This document shows positions 1 through 5,856 of a DNA stretch of 7,623 nt, piece by piece. The DNA lies in NCBI GenBank assembly GCA_021828575.1, contig JAJZEL010000113.1:1-7623 (forward strand), in the 5' to 3' direction. Each line of letters begins with the position of its first letter. Position 1 is the first letter of the stretch. Origin of the DNA: Pseudomonadota bacterium (GTDB lineage Bacteria; Pseudomonadota; Gammaproteobacteria; Burkholderiales; Ferrovaceae). A program made the position numbers and the translations under genes. The notes under the pieces were generated by a model. That model saw nothing but the letters and a program-made list of their open reading frames with translations, was not told the origin of the DNA and ran no database searches.

Positions 1-152
1 GGGTACTCGCCTCCCAGACCGTCGAATAAAATTAGCGCATCCCCTGCTTCCAGGCGCAGTACCTTGACCGCGTGTCGGGCCAGCGCTTCGGACAGGACAA
101 AGTGATCGCCAGATTGCAACGGATGCGAGCAGTAAAACCGGGGTTGGGCCAT
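1..152 (-). CDS. rsmE: 16S rRNA (uracil-1498-N3)-methyltransferase RsmE, N-terminal part, cut by the window edge
   Basis: Only the first 50 codons are inside the window; the rest lies beyond base 1. The minus-strand reading begins MAQPRFYCSHPL and continues through RHAVKVLRLEAGDAL to ILFDGLGGEY. This is the PUA-like N-terminal domain typical of RsmE, which has a PRF(F/Y) start, an RH..VLR motif and an (L/I)FDG.GGEY motif. RsmE methylates U1498 of 16S rRNA in the small ribosomal subunit using S-adenosylmethionine; the SAM-binding SPOUT domain would lie outside the window. The ATG at 152 fits the family's usual start. No clear Shine-Dalgarno is seen before it: the bases just upstream read CUUUCCCC in the RNA sense. 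It diverges from the phosphatase gene with 48 bp between the start codons, so promoters for both must be in or near that gap. The identification rests on the N-terminal domain only. Confidence 0.85.
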   Translation of the reverse strand, partial: MAQPRFYCSHPLQSGDHFVLSEALARHAVKVLRLEAGDALILFDGLGGEY

Positions 153-183
153 GGGGAAAGATCGCCAGGTGCTCAGGAGAGCG

Positions 184-204
184 CATGCTATCATGCAAAC
201 ATGC
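184..204. repeat. Triple CATGC direct repeat at the phosphatase start codon
   Basis: CATGC occurs at 184-188, 192-196 and 200-204, giving a strict 8-bp period with 3-nt spacers (TAT, AAA). Each copy contains an ATG (185, 193, 201), and the three ATGs lie in three different frames. Only the third is in frame with the phosphatase. The nearest Shine-Dalgarno-like sequence, AGGAGA at 175-180, is 4, 12 and 20 nt from these ATGs respectively. Whether the repeat has a function is unknown. Confidence 0.6.
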
Positions 205-983
205 TCGAATCTTTGATCCGTACCGTCAAGGCTGTGGCACAGGAAGTGATTCTTCCGCGCTACCTCAAGGTTTCCAGAGACAGAAAACAGGATGGAAGCC
301 TGTTCACGGAAGCTGACATGGCCATGCAGGACGCCCTGGCCACCGCTTTGGGGCCGCTGTGCGATTGTCCGCTGCTGGGAGAGGAAATGTCTTCGGCCGC
401 CCAACATGAACTCTGGACCAACAACCAGGAAGGGTTGTGGTGCGTGGACCCCATTGATGGCACAACCAACTTTGTCAACGGTATCCCCTACTTTGCCGTC
501 TCCGTTGCACTCATTCGTGATGGCCGCCCGCAATTCGGTGTGGTGTACGACCCCGTGGCAGACGAGGCTTTTTCAGCAGCCAGGAACCAGGGCGCTTTTC
601 TCAACGGACACTCCCTTCCGCTTTCGAACAGCGTGAATCGCCTGCGGGATGCTGTGGCTTCCGTTGACCTGAAACGATTGCCAGCATCGCTGGCGCACAC
701 TCTGGCAACCACGCCGCCCTACGCCTCGCAACGCAATTTTGGAGCCTGCACTCTTGAATGGTGTTATGTGGCTGCGGGCCGGTTCAATACCTATCTTCAC
801 GGAGGCCAGAAACTCTGGGATTTCGCTGCTGGCTCACTGATCTTGGAAGAGGCTGGTGGACTGTGCTGCACCCTGGAAGGCCTGCCATTTTGGGATGCGC
901 CCTCGTGGCAACGATCGGTGATCGCCGCGCTCAATCCGGCTCTTTTCGAGGAGTGGCGAACCTGGCTGCAACAGCGCTGCTAG
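201..983 (+). CDS. Inositol monophosphatase family protein
   Basis: The 260-residue product belongs to the Mg2+-dependent, Li+-sensitive phosphatase superfamily (IMPase/SuhB, HisN, CysQ and relatives). The metal-binding signatures are visible: GEE at residues 60-62, DPIDGTTNFVNG at 83-94 and WDFAAGSLILEEAGG at 206-220, which supply the expected Glu, two Asp and the late Asp207. Such enzymes hydrolyse phosphate monoesters in the cytoplasm. The exact substrate (inositol phosphate, histidinol phosphate, PAP or other) cannot be read from sequence, so no symbol is given. I chose ATG 201 because family homology starts there (MLESLIRTVKAVAQEVILPRY). An in-frame ATG at 72 would add 43 residues with no family resemblance and run through rsmE on the other strand. 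The drawback is that AGGAGA (175-180) lies 20 nt from ATG 201, further than usual. The gene converges on cbbR, with the two stop codons sharing CTAG at 980-983. Confidence 0.88.
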   Translation: MLESLIRTVKAVAQEVILPRYLKVSRDRKQDGSLFTEADMAMQDALATALGPLCDCPLLGEEMSSAAQHELWTNNQEGLWCVDPIDGTTNFVNGIPYFAVSVALIRDGRPQFGVVYDPVADEAFSAARNQGAFLNGHSLPLSNSVNRLRDAVASVDLKRLPASLAHTLATTPPYASQRNFGACTLEWCYVAAGRFNTYLHGGQKLWDFAAGSLILEEAGGLCCTLEGLPFWDAPSWQRSVIAALNPALFEEWRTWLQQRC

Positions 984-1909
984 ATTCTGTCCGTCTGGTC
1001 CAGATTTTCCCCGTCAAGAAGTGTCCTGGCCTGTTCCAGCAAAAATTGCTTGAAGGTTCGAACCACGGGAGAAAGCCTCTTCTCCCGGTGATGTACCAGA
1101 TTCCAGTAGCGCACAATGGGCAGGCCAGGAACGGGCAACGCCACCAGATGGCGCGTTTCCAGTTCCAGCGTGACGGTGTGCTGCGACAGGAAGGCAAGCC
1201 CCATGCCCGCCATGGCAGCCTGCTTGATGGTTTCATTGCTGCTCATTTCAATGCGCGGTTTCACCGCGAGGCCCTCTGACGCCAGCAGGCGTTCAAGCAG
1301 ATGACGCGTTCCCGAGCCCTGTTCCCGTAACAGGAAAGGCTCGTCTGCGACACGGGCCAGCGTCAGTTTTTTCATTTTCGCCAGCGGATGGCGCGGTGAA
1401 GCCACAATGATGTGAGGATTGCGCGCAAAGGGTTCGGACACCATGGCAGCACCGTCAGGAGGCTGGCCCATGATGGCCAGGTCCATTTCATTGTGAGCGA
1501 GCTGGTGAATAATGCCTTCGCGATTGCTCACGGACAGCTTCAACTGGATCTGGGGATGAAGTTCACAAAATCGTGTCAGCAACAGGGGTGCAAAATACTT
1601 GGCCGTGCTGATGATGGCTATGTCGAGCCGGCCACCCACTCCTTCGCGCAAGCTCTCGATGGCCTCGCGTGCGTCCTTGACCTGCCTGGCAATGATGCGT
1701 GCATGCTCATGCAGTTCCTCTCCAGCCTGAGTCAGATAGATGCGCTTGCCCATTTGCTCGAACAGCGAAACACCTACGGCCTCTTCCAGTTGCTTGATCT
1801 GCATGGATACGGCTGGCTGGGTGAGGTGCAATTCCTCGCTGGCCCGGGAAAAGTTGAGCAACCGGGCCACCGATTCGAAAATCTGCAATTGTCTCAAGGT
1901 GAAATGCAC
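980..1909 (-). CDS. cbbR: LysR-type transcriptional regulator, CbbR (Calvin-cycle regulator)
   Basis: This 309-residue protein has normal LysR-family length. The N-terminal winged helix-turn-helix spans about residues 1-65 (MHFTLRQLQIFESVAR, then SRASEELHLTQPAVSMQIKQLE and LFEQMGKRIYLTQAGEE). The effector-binding domain covers about 92-300. The stretches IISTAKYFAPLLLTRF, VSNREGIIHQLAHNEMDLAIMG and PHIIVASPRHPLA match what I know of CbbR/CfxR proteins rather than CysB or generic LysR members. CbbR senses Calvin-cycle or redox metabolites and activates cbb operons. The start is GTG at 1907-1909; it gives the standard CbbR N-terminus, although no strong Shine-Dalgarno precedes it. The gene diverges from gap-pgk-pyk across a 231-bp AT-rich spacer holding phased TNA half-sites, which fits autoregulation and control of gap. 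Family membership is very likely. The CbbR subtype is an inference from motifs and context, since RuBisCO genes are not in the window. Confidence 0.9.
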   Translation of the reverse strand: MHFTLRQLQIFESVARLLNFSRASEELHLTQPAVSMQIKQLEEAVGVSLFEQMGKRIYLTQAGEELHEHARIIARQVKDAREAIESLREGVGGRLDIAIISTAKYFAPLLLTRFCELHPQIQLKLSVSNREGIIHQLAHNEMDLAIMGQPPDGAAMVSEPFARNPHIIVASPRHPLAKMKKLTLARVADEPFLLREQGSGTRHLLERLLASEGLAVKPRIEMSSNETIKQAAMAGMGLAFLSQHTVTLELETRHLVALPVPGLPIVRYWNLVHHREKRLSPVVRTFKQFLLEQARTLLDGENLDQTDRI

Positions 1910-1926
1910 TGGTCAGGCCCAAGTTA

Positions 1927-1970
1927 TAATTCGCTCTTATATTTTATCATAACAACCTTAGCCAACCTTA
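1927..1970. promoter_or_regulatory. Candidate CbbR operator: five phased TNA half-sites
   Basis: The half-sites are TAA 1927-1929, TTA 1937-1939, TCA 1947-1949, TTA 1958-1960 and TTA 1968-1970, with start-to-start steps of 10, 10, 11 and 10 bp. Consecutive pairs give TNA-N7-TNA three times and TNA-N8-TNA once. The described CbbR recognition pattern is TNA-N7/8-TNA, with LysR tetramers contacting several half-sites on one DNA face. The array starts 18 bp from the cbbR start codon and overlaps the candidate cbbR promoter. The region is AT-rich, so some matches arise by chance, but the regular phasing together with an adjacent cbbR gene supports a real operator. Confidence 0.6.
1936..1965 (-). 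promoter_or_regulatory. Candidate sigma70 promoter for cbbR
   Basis: Read on the minus strand there is a -35-like TTGGCT (1965-1960) and a -10-like TATAAG (1941-1936), separated by 18 bp. The predicted RNA start near 1929 gives a short leader of about 20 nt before the GTG at 1909. The elements lie inside the TNA half-site array, as expected if CbbR represses its own gene. This is assigned by eye; other AT-rich hexamers nearby could serve instead. Confidence 0.35.
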
Positions 1971-2016
1971 TAAACAAAGGGCTTCATCTTGCAAAACAGT
2001 TACTTTTGACGCACGG

Positions 2017-2029
2017 CAAGGTGACCTTG
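2017..2029. promoter_or_regulatory. Perfect 13-bp dyad (CAAGGT-G-ACCTTG) upstream of gap
   Basis: The arms CAAGGT (2017-2022) and ACCTTG (2024-2029) are exact reverse complements around a single base. A 1-nt loop cannot form an RNA hairpin with full arms, so this looks more like a dimeric-protein binding site than a terminator. It covers the best -35 candidate of gap (2021-2026), a place where a bound protein would block or modulate RNA polymerase. I cannot match it to a known regulator's consensus. Confidence 0.4.
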
Positions 2030-2049
2030 TCCACGCGGTAGTGGATAAT
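2021..2049 (+). promoter_or_regulatory. Candidate sigma70 promoter for the gap-pgk-pyk-purC operon
   Basis: GTGACC (2021-2026; four of six consensus positions) is followed after 17 bp by GATAAT (2044-2049; five of six). A start near 2056 would leave a leader of about 85 nt before the gap ATG. An alternative is the extended -10 TGCTATCAA at 2059-2067, which has no good -35. The rest of the leader to 2140 shows only A/T-rich DNA and the gap ribosome binding site. The choice between the two promoters is uncertain. Confidence 0.4.
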
Positions 2050-2140
2050 TGTTGCATTTGCTATCAAAATAGAAGGTTTACACTTCAACAAACCCAAAAC
2101 AGATTTTATTTTCTTAAAAACCTCGAGAGGAGACTGACTC

Positions 2141-3154
2141 ATGGCTATTCGCGTTGGCATCAATGGATACGGTCGCATTGGTAGAAATGTGCTGCGTGCC
2201 CTGTACGAATCGGGTAACAAGCACGACATCAAGATCGTGGCCATCAATGATCTGGGCAATCCCGAAACGAATGCGCACCTGACCCGCTATGACACGGCGC
2301 ATGGTCGCTTCAACGGAGACGTGTCGGTTCAGGGTGATTCCATGGTGATCAATGGGGATGCCATTCGTGTATTCTCCCAGCGCAATCCCGCAGAAATCCC
2401 CTGGAACAGCGTCGGGGTGGACGTGGTCATGGAATGCACAGGATTGTTCACCACCAAGGAAAAAGCCTCTGCCCACATCAAGGGAGGTGCCGGCAAGGTG
2501 ATCATTTCGGCGCCCGGAGGCAACGATGTGGACGCTACCGTGGTTTACGGCGTCAATCATGATGTCTTGCGGTCCGGCATGACCGTCATCTCCAACGCCT
2601 CCTGCACCACCAATTGCCTGGCCCCGCTGGTCAAGCCTTTGCATACCGAAATCGGCGTCGTCAAGGGCCTGATGACCACGGTTCACTCCTATACGAACGA
2701 TCAGGTCCTGACGGATGTGTACCACTCCGACCTGCGTCGCGCCCGTTCGGCCACCATGTCCATGATCCCCACCAAAACAGGGGCTGCAGCAGCTGTCGGA
2801 CTCGTGCTTCCGGAATTGAACGGTCGCCTGGATGGTTTTGCCGTACGGGTTCCCACCATCAACGTCTCCCTGGTGGATCTGACTTTCGAAGCGGCCCGTC
2901 CAACCACCACCGATGAAGTGAACGCCATCATGAAGAAAGCGGCCCAAGGATCGCTGAAAGGTATCCTGAACTACAACGAAGGGCCCCTGGTTTCCGTGGA
3001 CTTCAATCACGACCCGGCTTCCAGCACCTTTGACGCCACTTTGACCAAAGTTTCCGGTGGCACGCTGGTCAAGGTGCTGTCCTGGTACGACAACGAGTGG
3101 GGATTCAGCAATCGCATGCTGGACGTGGCTGCTGCCTGGATGGCTGCTTCCTGA
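2141..3154 (+). CDS. gap: Type I glyceraldehyde-3-phosphate dehydrogenase
   Basis: The protein has 337 residues, normal for this family. It interconverts glyceraldehyde-3-phosphate and 1,3-bisphosphoglycerate in the cytoplasm, serving glycolysis in one direction and the Calvin cycle or gluconeogenesis in the other. The nucleotide-binding start is GINGYGRIGRNVLR (residues 6-19). The active-site block SNASCTTNCLAP has the catalytic Cys155, and TTVHSYTND has the catalytic His182. The phosphate-binding region DLRRARSATMSMIPT and the C-terminal SWYDNEWGFSNRM are intact. Asp37 in INDLGN follows the second beta strand, where an acidic residue usually favours NAD+. Because this organism seems to run a Calvin cycle, dual NAD/NADP use cannot be excluded. 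The ATG is preceded by a strong Shine-Dalgarno, AGAGGAGA at 2126-2133. It is the first gene of the operon, divergent from cbbR and with the operator array upstream, so CbbR control is likely. Calvin-cycle copies are sometimes named cbbG. Confidence 0.97.
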   Translation: MAIRVGINGYGRIGRNVLRALYESGNKHDIKIVAINDLGNPETNAHLTRYDTAHGRFNGDVSVQGDSMVINGDAIRVFSQRNPAEIPWNSVGVDVVMECTGLFTTKEKASAHIKGGAGKVIISAPGGNDVDATVVYGVNHDVLRSGMTVISNASCTTNCLAPLVKPLHTEIGVVKGLMTTVHSYTNDQVLTDVYHSDLRRARSATMSMIPTKTGAAAAVGLVLPELNGRLDGFAVRVPTINVSLVDLTFEAARPTTTDEVNAIMKKAAQGSLKGILNYNEGPLVSVDFNHDPASSTFDATLTKVSGGTLVKVLSWYDNEWGFSNRMLDVAAAWMAAS

Positions 3155-3202
3155 AACCAAACCCTTCCGCCTTTCACATTACATTGAGTTAAGAGACGAG
3201 TC

Positions 3203-4381
3203 ATGAGCATCATTCGCATGCAGGATCTGGATCTGGCCAACAAACGCGTTCTCATGCGCGTGGATTTCAACGTGCCCCTCAAGGATGGGGCCATCACTGA
3301 CGACACCCGCATTCGGGCCAGCTTGCCGGGCATCCGGCATGCGTTGGCAGCAGGTGCAGCCCTCATGCTGATGTCGCACCTGGGCAGGCCTACGGAAGGG
3401 ATCGTCGACGAGGCCAACTCTCTGGCTCCAGTGGCAAGACGCCTGTCCGAACTTCTCGGAATGTCGGTCCCTCTGGTCAGGCACTGGCTGGACCAGGATC
3501 TGGATGTGGCCCCAGGCATGGTAGTGATGTTCGAGAACGTCCGGTTCAACGTGGGAGAAAAAAAGGACGACGATGGCCTGTCACAGCGCATGGCCAACTT
3601 GTGTGACGTATTCGTGATGGATGCTTTCGGCACGGCTCATCGAGCCGAAGCGTCCACTCACGGCGTTGCCAAGTACGCTCCCGTAGCCTGTGCCGGCCCC
3701 CTGTTGGCTGCCGAACTGGATGCGCTGGGACGCGCTCTGGAAAAACCTGCCCGTCCCCTGGTGGCCATCGTTGCAGGCTCCAAGGTGTCCACAAAACTCA
3801 CCGTGCTGTCGACCCTGTCCCACAAGGTAGACCAATTGATCGTGGGTGGTGGTATTGCCAACACTTTCCTGCTGGCCGAAGGAAAACCCATTGGCAAATC
3901 CCTGGCAGAACCCGATCTGGTGTCCGAGGCCAAGAAGATCATCGATGCAGCCCGCAGTCGGGGCGGTGATGTGCCCATTCCCGAAGATGTGGTGGTGGGC
4001 AAGGAGTTTTCCGAAGGGGCTGCAGCCACCCTCAAATCCGTGGATGGCGTGGCCACCGACGACATGATTTTCGACATCGGGCCCAAGACAGCAGCACGAC
4101 TTGCCGAAATCCTGAAGAACGCTGGCACCATTGTGTGGAACGGCCCGGTGGGTGTTTTCGAGTTCGACCAGTTCGGTGAAGGCACGAAGACCCTGGCCAT
4201 GGCCATTGCCAACTCCCAGGCCTTTTCCATTGCCGGCGGCGGGGATACCCTGGCAGCTGTAGCCAAATACAACATCGCGGATAAGGTCTCTTACATCTCC
4301 ACAGGTGGAGGCGCTTTCCTCGAATTTCTTGAAGGTCGTGAACTGCCCGCTGTCCGGGTCCTCAAATCCCGCACGCACTGA
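3203..4381 (+). CDS. pgk: Phosphoglycerate kinase
   Basis: The 392-residue protein has the usual bacterial Pgk length. It transfers phosphate between 1,3-bisphosphoglycerate and ADP, acting directly after Gap in glycolysis and in reverse in the Calvin cycle. N-domain substrate motifs are RVDFNVPL (19-26), SHLGRP (58-63), ENVRF (111-115) and DAFGTAHRA (140-148). C-domain nucleotide motifs are AGSKVSTK (191-198), GGGIANTF (215-222), WNGPVGVFE (312-320), GGGDT (345-349) and the C-terminal STGGGAFLEFLEG (366-378). All the key positions expected are present. The ATG at 3203 follows AAGAG at 3191-3195 with normal spacing, and the next in-frame ATG (codon 6) is less well placed. It lies 48 bp after gap and 44 bp before pyk on the same strand with no terminator-like hairpin between, so co-transcription is expected. 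In Calvin-cycle operons the gene may be called cbbK. Confidence 0.97.
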   Translation: MSIIRMQDLDLANKRVLMRVDFNVPLKDGAITDDTRIRASLPGIRHALAAGAALMLMSHLGRPTEGIVDEANSLAPVARRLSELLGMSVPLVRHWLDQDLDVAPGMVVMFENVRFNVGEKKDDDGLSQRMANLCDVFVMDAFGTAHRAEASTHGVAKYAPVACAGPLLAAELDALGRALEKPARPLVAIVAGSKVSTKLTVLSTLSHKVDQLIVGGGIANTFLLAEGKPIGKSLAEPDLVSEAKKIIDAARSRGGDVPIPEDVVVGKEFSEGAAATLKSVDGVATDDMIFDIGPKTAARLAEILKNAGTIVWNGPVGVFEFDQFGEGTKTLAMAIANSQAFSIAGGGDTLAAVAKYNIADKVSYISTGGGAFLEFLEGRELPAVRVLKSRTH

Positions 4382-4425
4382 GGCAATTTATTGCAGCACA
4401 ACGTCTGCACACAGGAGTTTTTGCA

Positions 4426-5856
4426 ATGCCTCGCCGTACCAAGATCGTGGCCACCATAGGCCCAGCCTCCAGCAGCCCGGAAGTTCTGGAACGCATGATT
4501 CAGGCAGGGATGGATGTGGCCCGCCTCAACTTTTCCCATGGCACCGAAGAGGATCATCGGCAGCGGGTGGAAACCATTCGAGCCTTGGCCAAAAAGCTGG
4601 GACGTACCGTTGGCATTCTCGGCGACCTGCAGGGACCGAAAATCCGGGTGGGCAAATTCCGGGAATCTCCCATCCATCTGGTACCAGGCACCGCATTCAT
4701 TCTGGACGCAGATTGTGCTATGGGTGACGACACCCGCGTAGGGCTCGACTATAAGGAACTCCCCCGGGACGTATCACCCGGAGATGCCCTCCTGCTGGAT
4801 GATGGAAAAATCGAACTGCGTGTTGAAAAAGTGGTGGATAACCTGGTCCACACCACAGTCATCCAGGGCGGCCCCCTGTCCAACAACAAGGGTATCAACC
4901 GCAAAGGGGGAGGGCTAACGGCTCCAGCCCTGACCGCCAAGGACAGGGAAGACATCAAGCTGGCTGCACGGCTTGAAGTGGATTACCTGGCCATTTCCTT
5001 TCCCCGCTCCGGTGAAGACGTACAACTGGCACGAGACCTGCTCAGGCAAGCCGGTGGCCAGGCTCACATTCAGGCCAAGATCGAGCGTGCCGAAGCCATT
5101 GAGGCCCTGGAAGACATCATTGAGGCCAGTGACTCCATCATGGTGGCCCGAGGCGACCTCGCCGTGGAAGTGGGTGATGCCGCCGTGCCCGCCATGCAAA
5201 AGCGGATGATCCGTTTGGCACGTCAAATGAACCGCACCGTCATTACAGCCACGCAGATGATGGAGTCCATGATCTCAAGCCCGGTGCCAACACGTGCCGA
5301 AGTGTCTGACGTGGCCAATGCCGTTCTGGATGGGACGGATGCCGTCATGCTGTCTGCAGAATCAGCCGCAGGGAAATACCCTGTGGAAGCCATTGCAGCC
5401 ATGGCCCGCGTCTGCATGGAAGCGGAAAAGCAAGCCATGACGCCCTTTACCGAACGGCAGTCCCCGAACAGGGTGGAACGCATCGAAAAGGCCGTGGCCC
5501 AGGCCGTCATCAACACTACCCGGAATCTTGAAGTCAAGGCCATTGCGGCCCTGACTCAAAGTGGGTCAACGGCCCTGCTCATGTCCCGCTCGGATGTGAA
5601 CGTGCCCATTTACGCCATGACTCCAGTGGAAACCACACAACGGCGCGTGACCCTGTTTCGCGGGGTGTATCCCATCGATTTTCACCACACCAATGAAAGC
5701 CCTGCCGAGGTGATAGCCCAGGCAGAAACGCTTCTTTTGCGCCTCAAAGCTGTCAGCAAGGGGGACGTGGTTCTGCTCACCATCGGCGAACCCATTGGCA
5801 AGCCAGGAGGAACCAACACCATGAAGATCATCCGCATCGGGGAACACAGCAATTGA
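4426..5856 (+). CDS. pyk: Pyruvate kinase, PykA-like
   Basis: The 476-residue protein has normal pyruvate kinase length. It converts phosphoenolpyruvate and ADP to pyruvate and ATP. Motifs in order are RRTKIVATIGPAS (3-15), MDVARLNFSHG (29-39), GDLQGPKIRVG (66-76), LLDDGKIEL (123-131), the B-domain end GGPLSNNKGIN (148-158), and IQAKIERAEAI (215-225) with catalytic Lys218 and metal ligand Glu220. These are followed by VARGDLAVE (240-248) with Asp244, TQMMESMI (276-283) and LDGTDAVMLSAE (301-312). The GPLSNNKGIN segment and overall pattern resemble E. coli PykA more than PykF. Leu68, Gln69 and Lys72 in DLQGPK match the reported signature of K+-independent pyruvate kinases, an inference from family knowledge. 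Translation starts at ATG 4426 with AGGAG at 4413-4417. Its TGA stop overlaps the purC TTG start, suggesting translational coupling. Confidence 0.96.
   Translation: MPRRTKIVATIGPASSSPEVLERMIQAGMDVARLNFSHGTEEDHRQRVETIRALAKKLGRTVGILGDLQGPKIRVGKFRESPIHLVPGTAFILDADCAMGDDTRVGLDYKELPRDVSPGDALLLDDGKIELRVEKVVDNLVHTTVIQGGPLSNNKGINRKGGGLTAPALTAKDREDIKLAARLEVDYLAISFPRSGEDVQLARDLLRQAGGQAHIQAKIERAEAIEALEDIIEASDSIMVARGDLAVEVGDAAVPAMQKRMIRLARQMNRTVITATQMMESMISSPVPTRAEVSDVANAVLDGTDAVMLSAESAAGKYPVEAIAAMARVCMEAEKQAMTPFTERQSPNRVERIEKAVAQAVINTTRNLEVKAIAALTQSGSTALLMSRSDVNVPIYAMTPVETTQRRVTLFRGVYPIDFHHTNESPAEVIAQAETLLLRLKAVSKGDVVLLTIGEPIGKPGGTNTMKIIRIGEHSN

Noticed and set aside
72..200. Upstream extension of the phosphatase frame to ATG 72
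   Set aside because: The extra 43 residues do not resemble the family N-terminus and lie antisense to the conserved start of rsmE.
1412..2041. 209-codon plus-strand open frame opposite cbbR
   Set aside because: It mirrors the cbbR coding frame and its product has no recognisable domain; cbbR is clearly the real gene.
2072..2086. GAAG...CTTC inverted repeat in the gap leader
   Set aside because: Only four pairs with a 7-nt loop; too weak to call a hairpin or riboswitch.
2114..3160. 348-codon minus-strand open frame opposite the whole of gap
   Set aside because: Its length results from codon bias of gap on the other strand; the translation is rich in Gly, His and Asp with no family motif.
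3155..3202. Possible terminator or promoter between gap and pgk
   Set aside because: No GC-rich hairpin with a T run and no convincing -35/-10 pair is visible, so the spacing looks like a plain intra-operon gap.
3581..4378. 265-codon minus-strand open frame opposite pgk
   Set aside because: Low-complexity antisense shadow of a strongly conserved pgk; no Shine-Dalgarno or domain seen.
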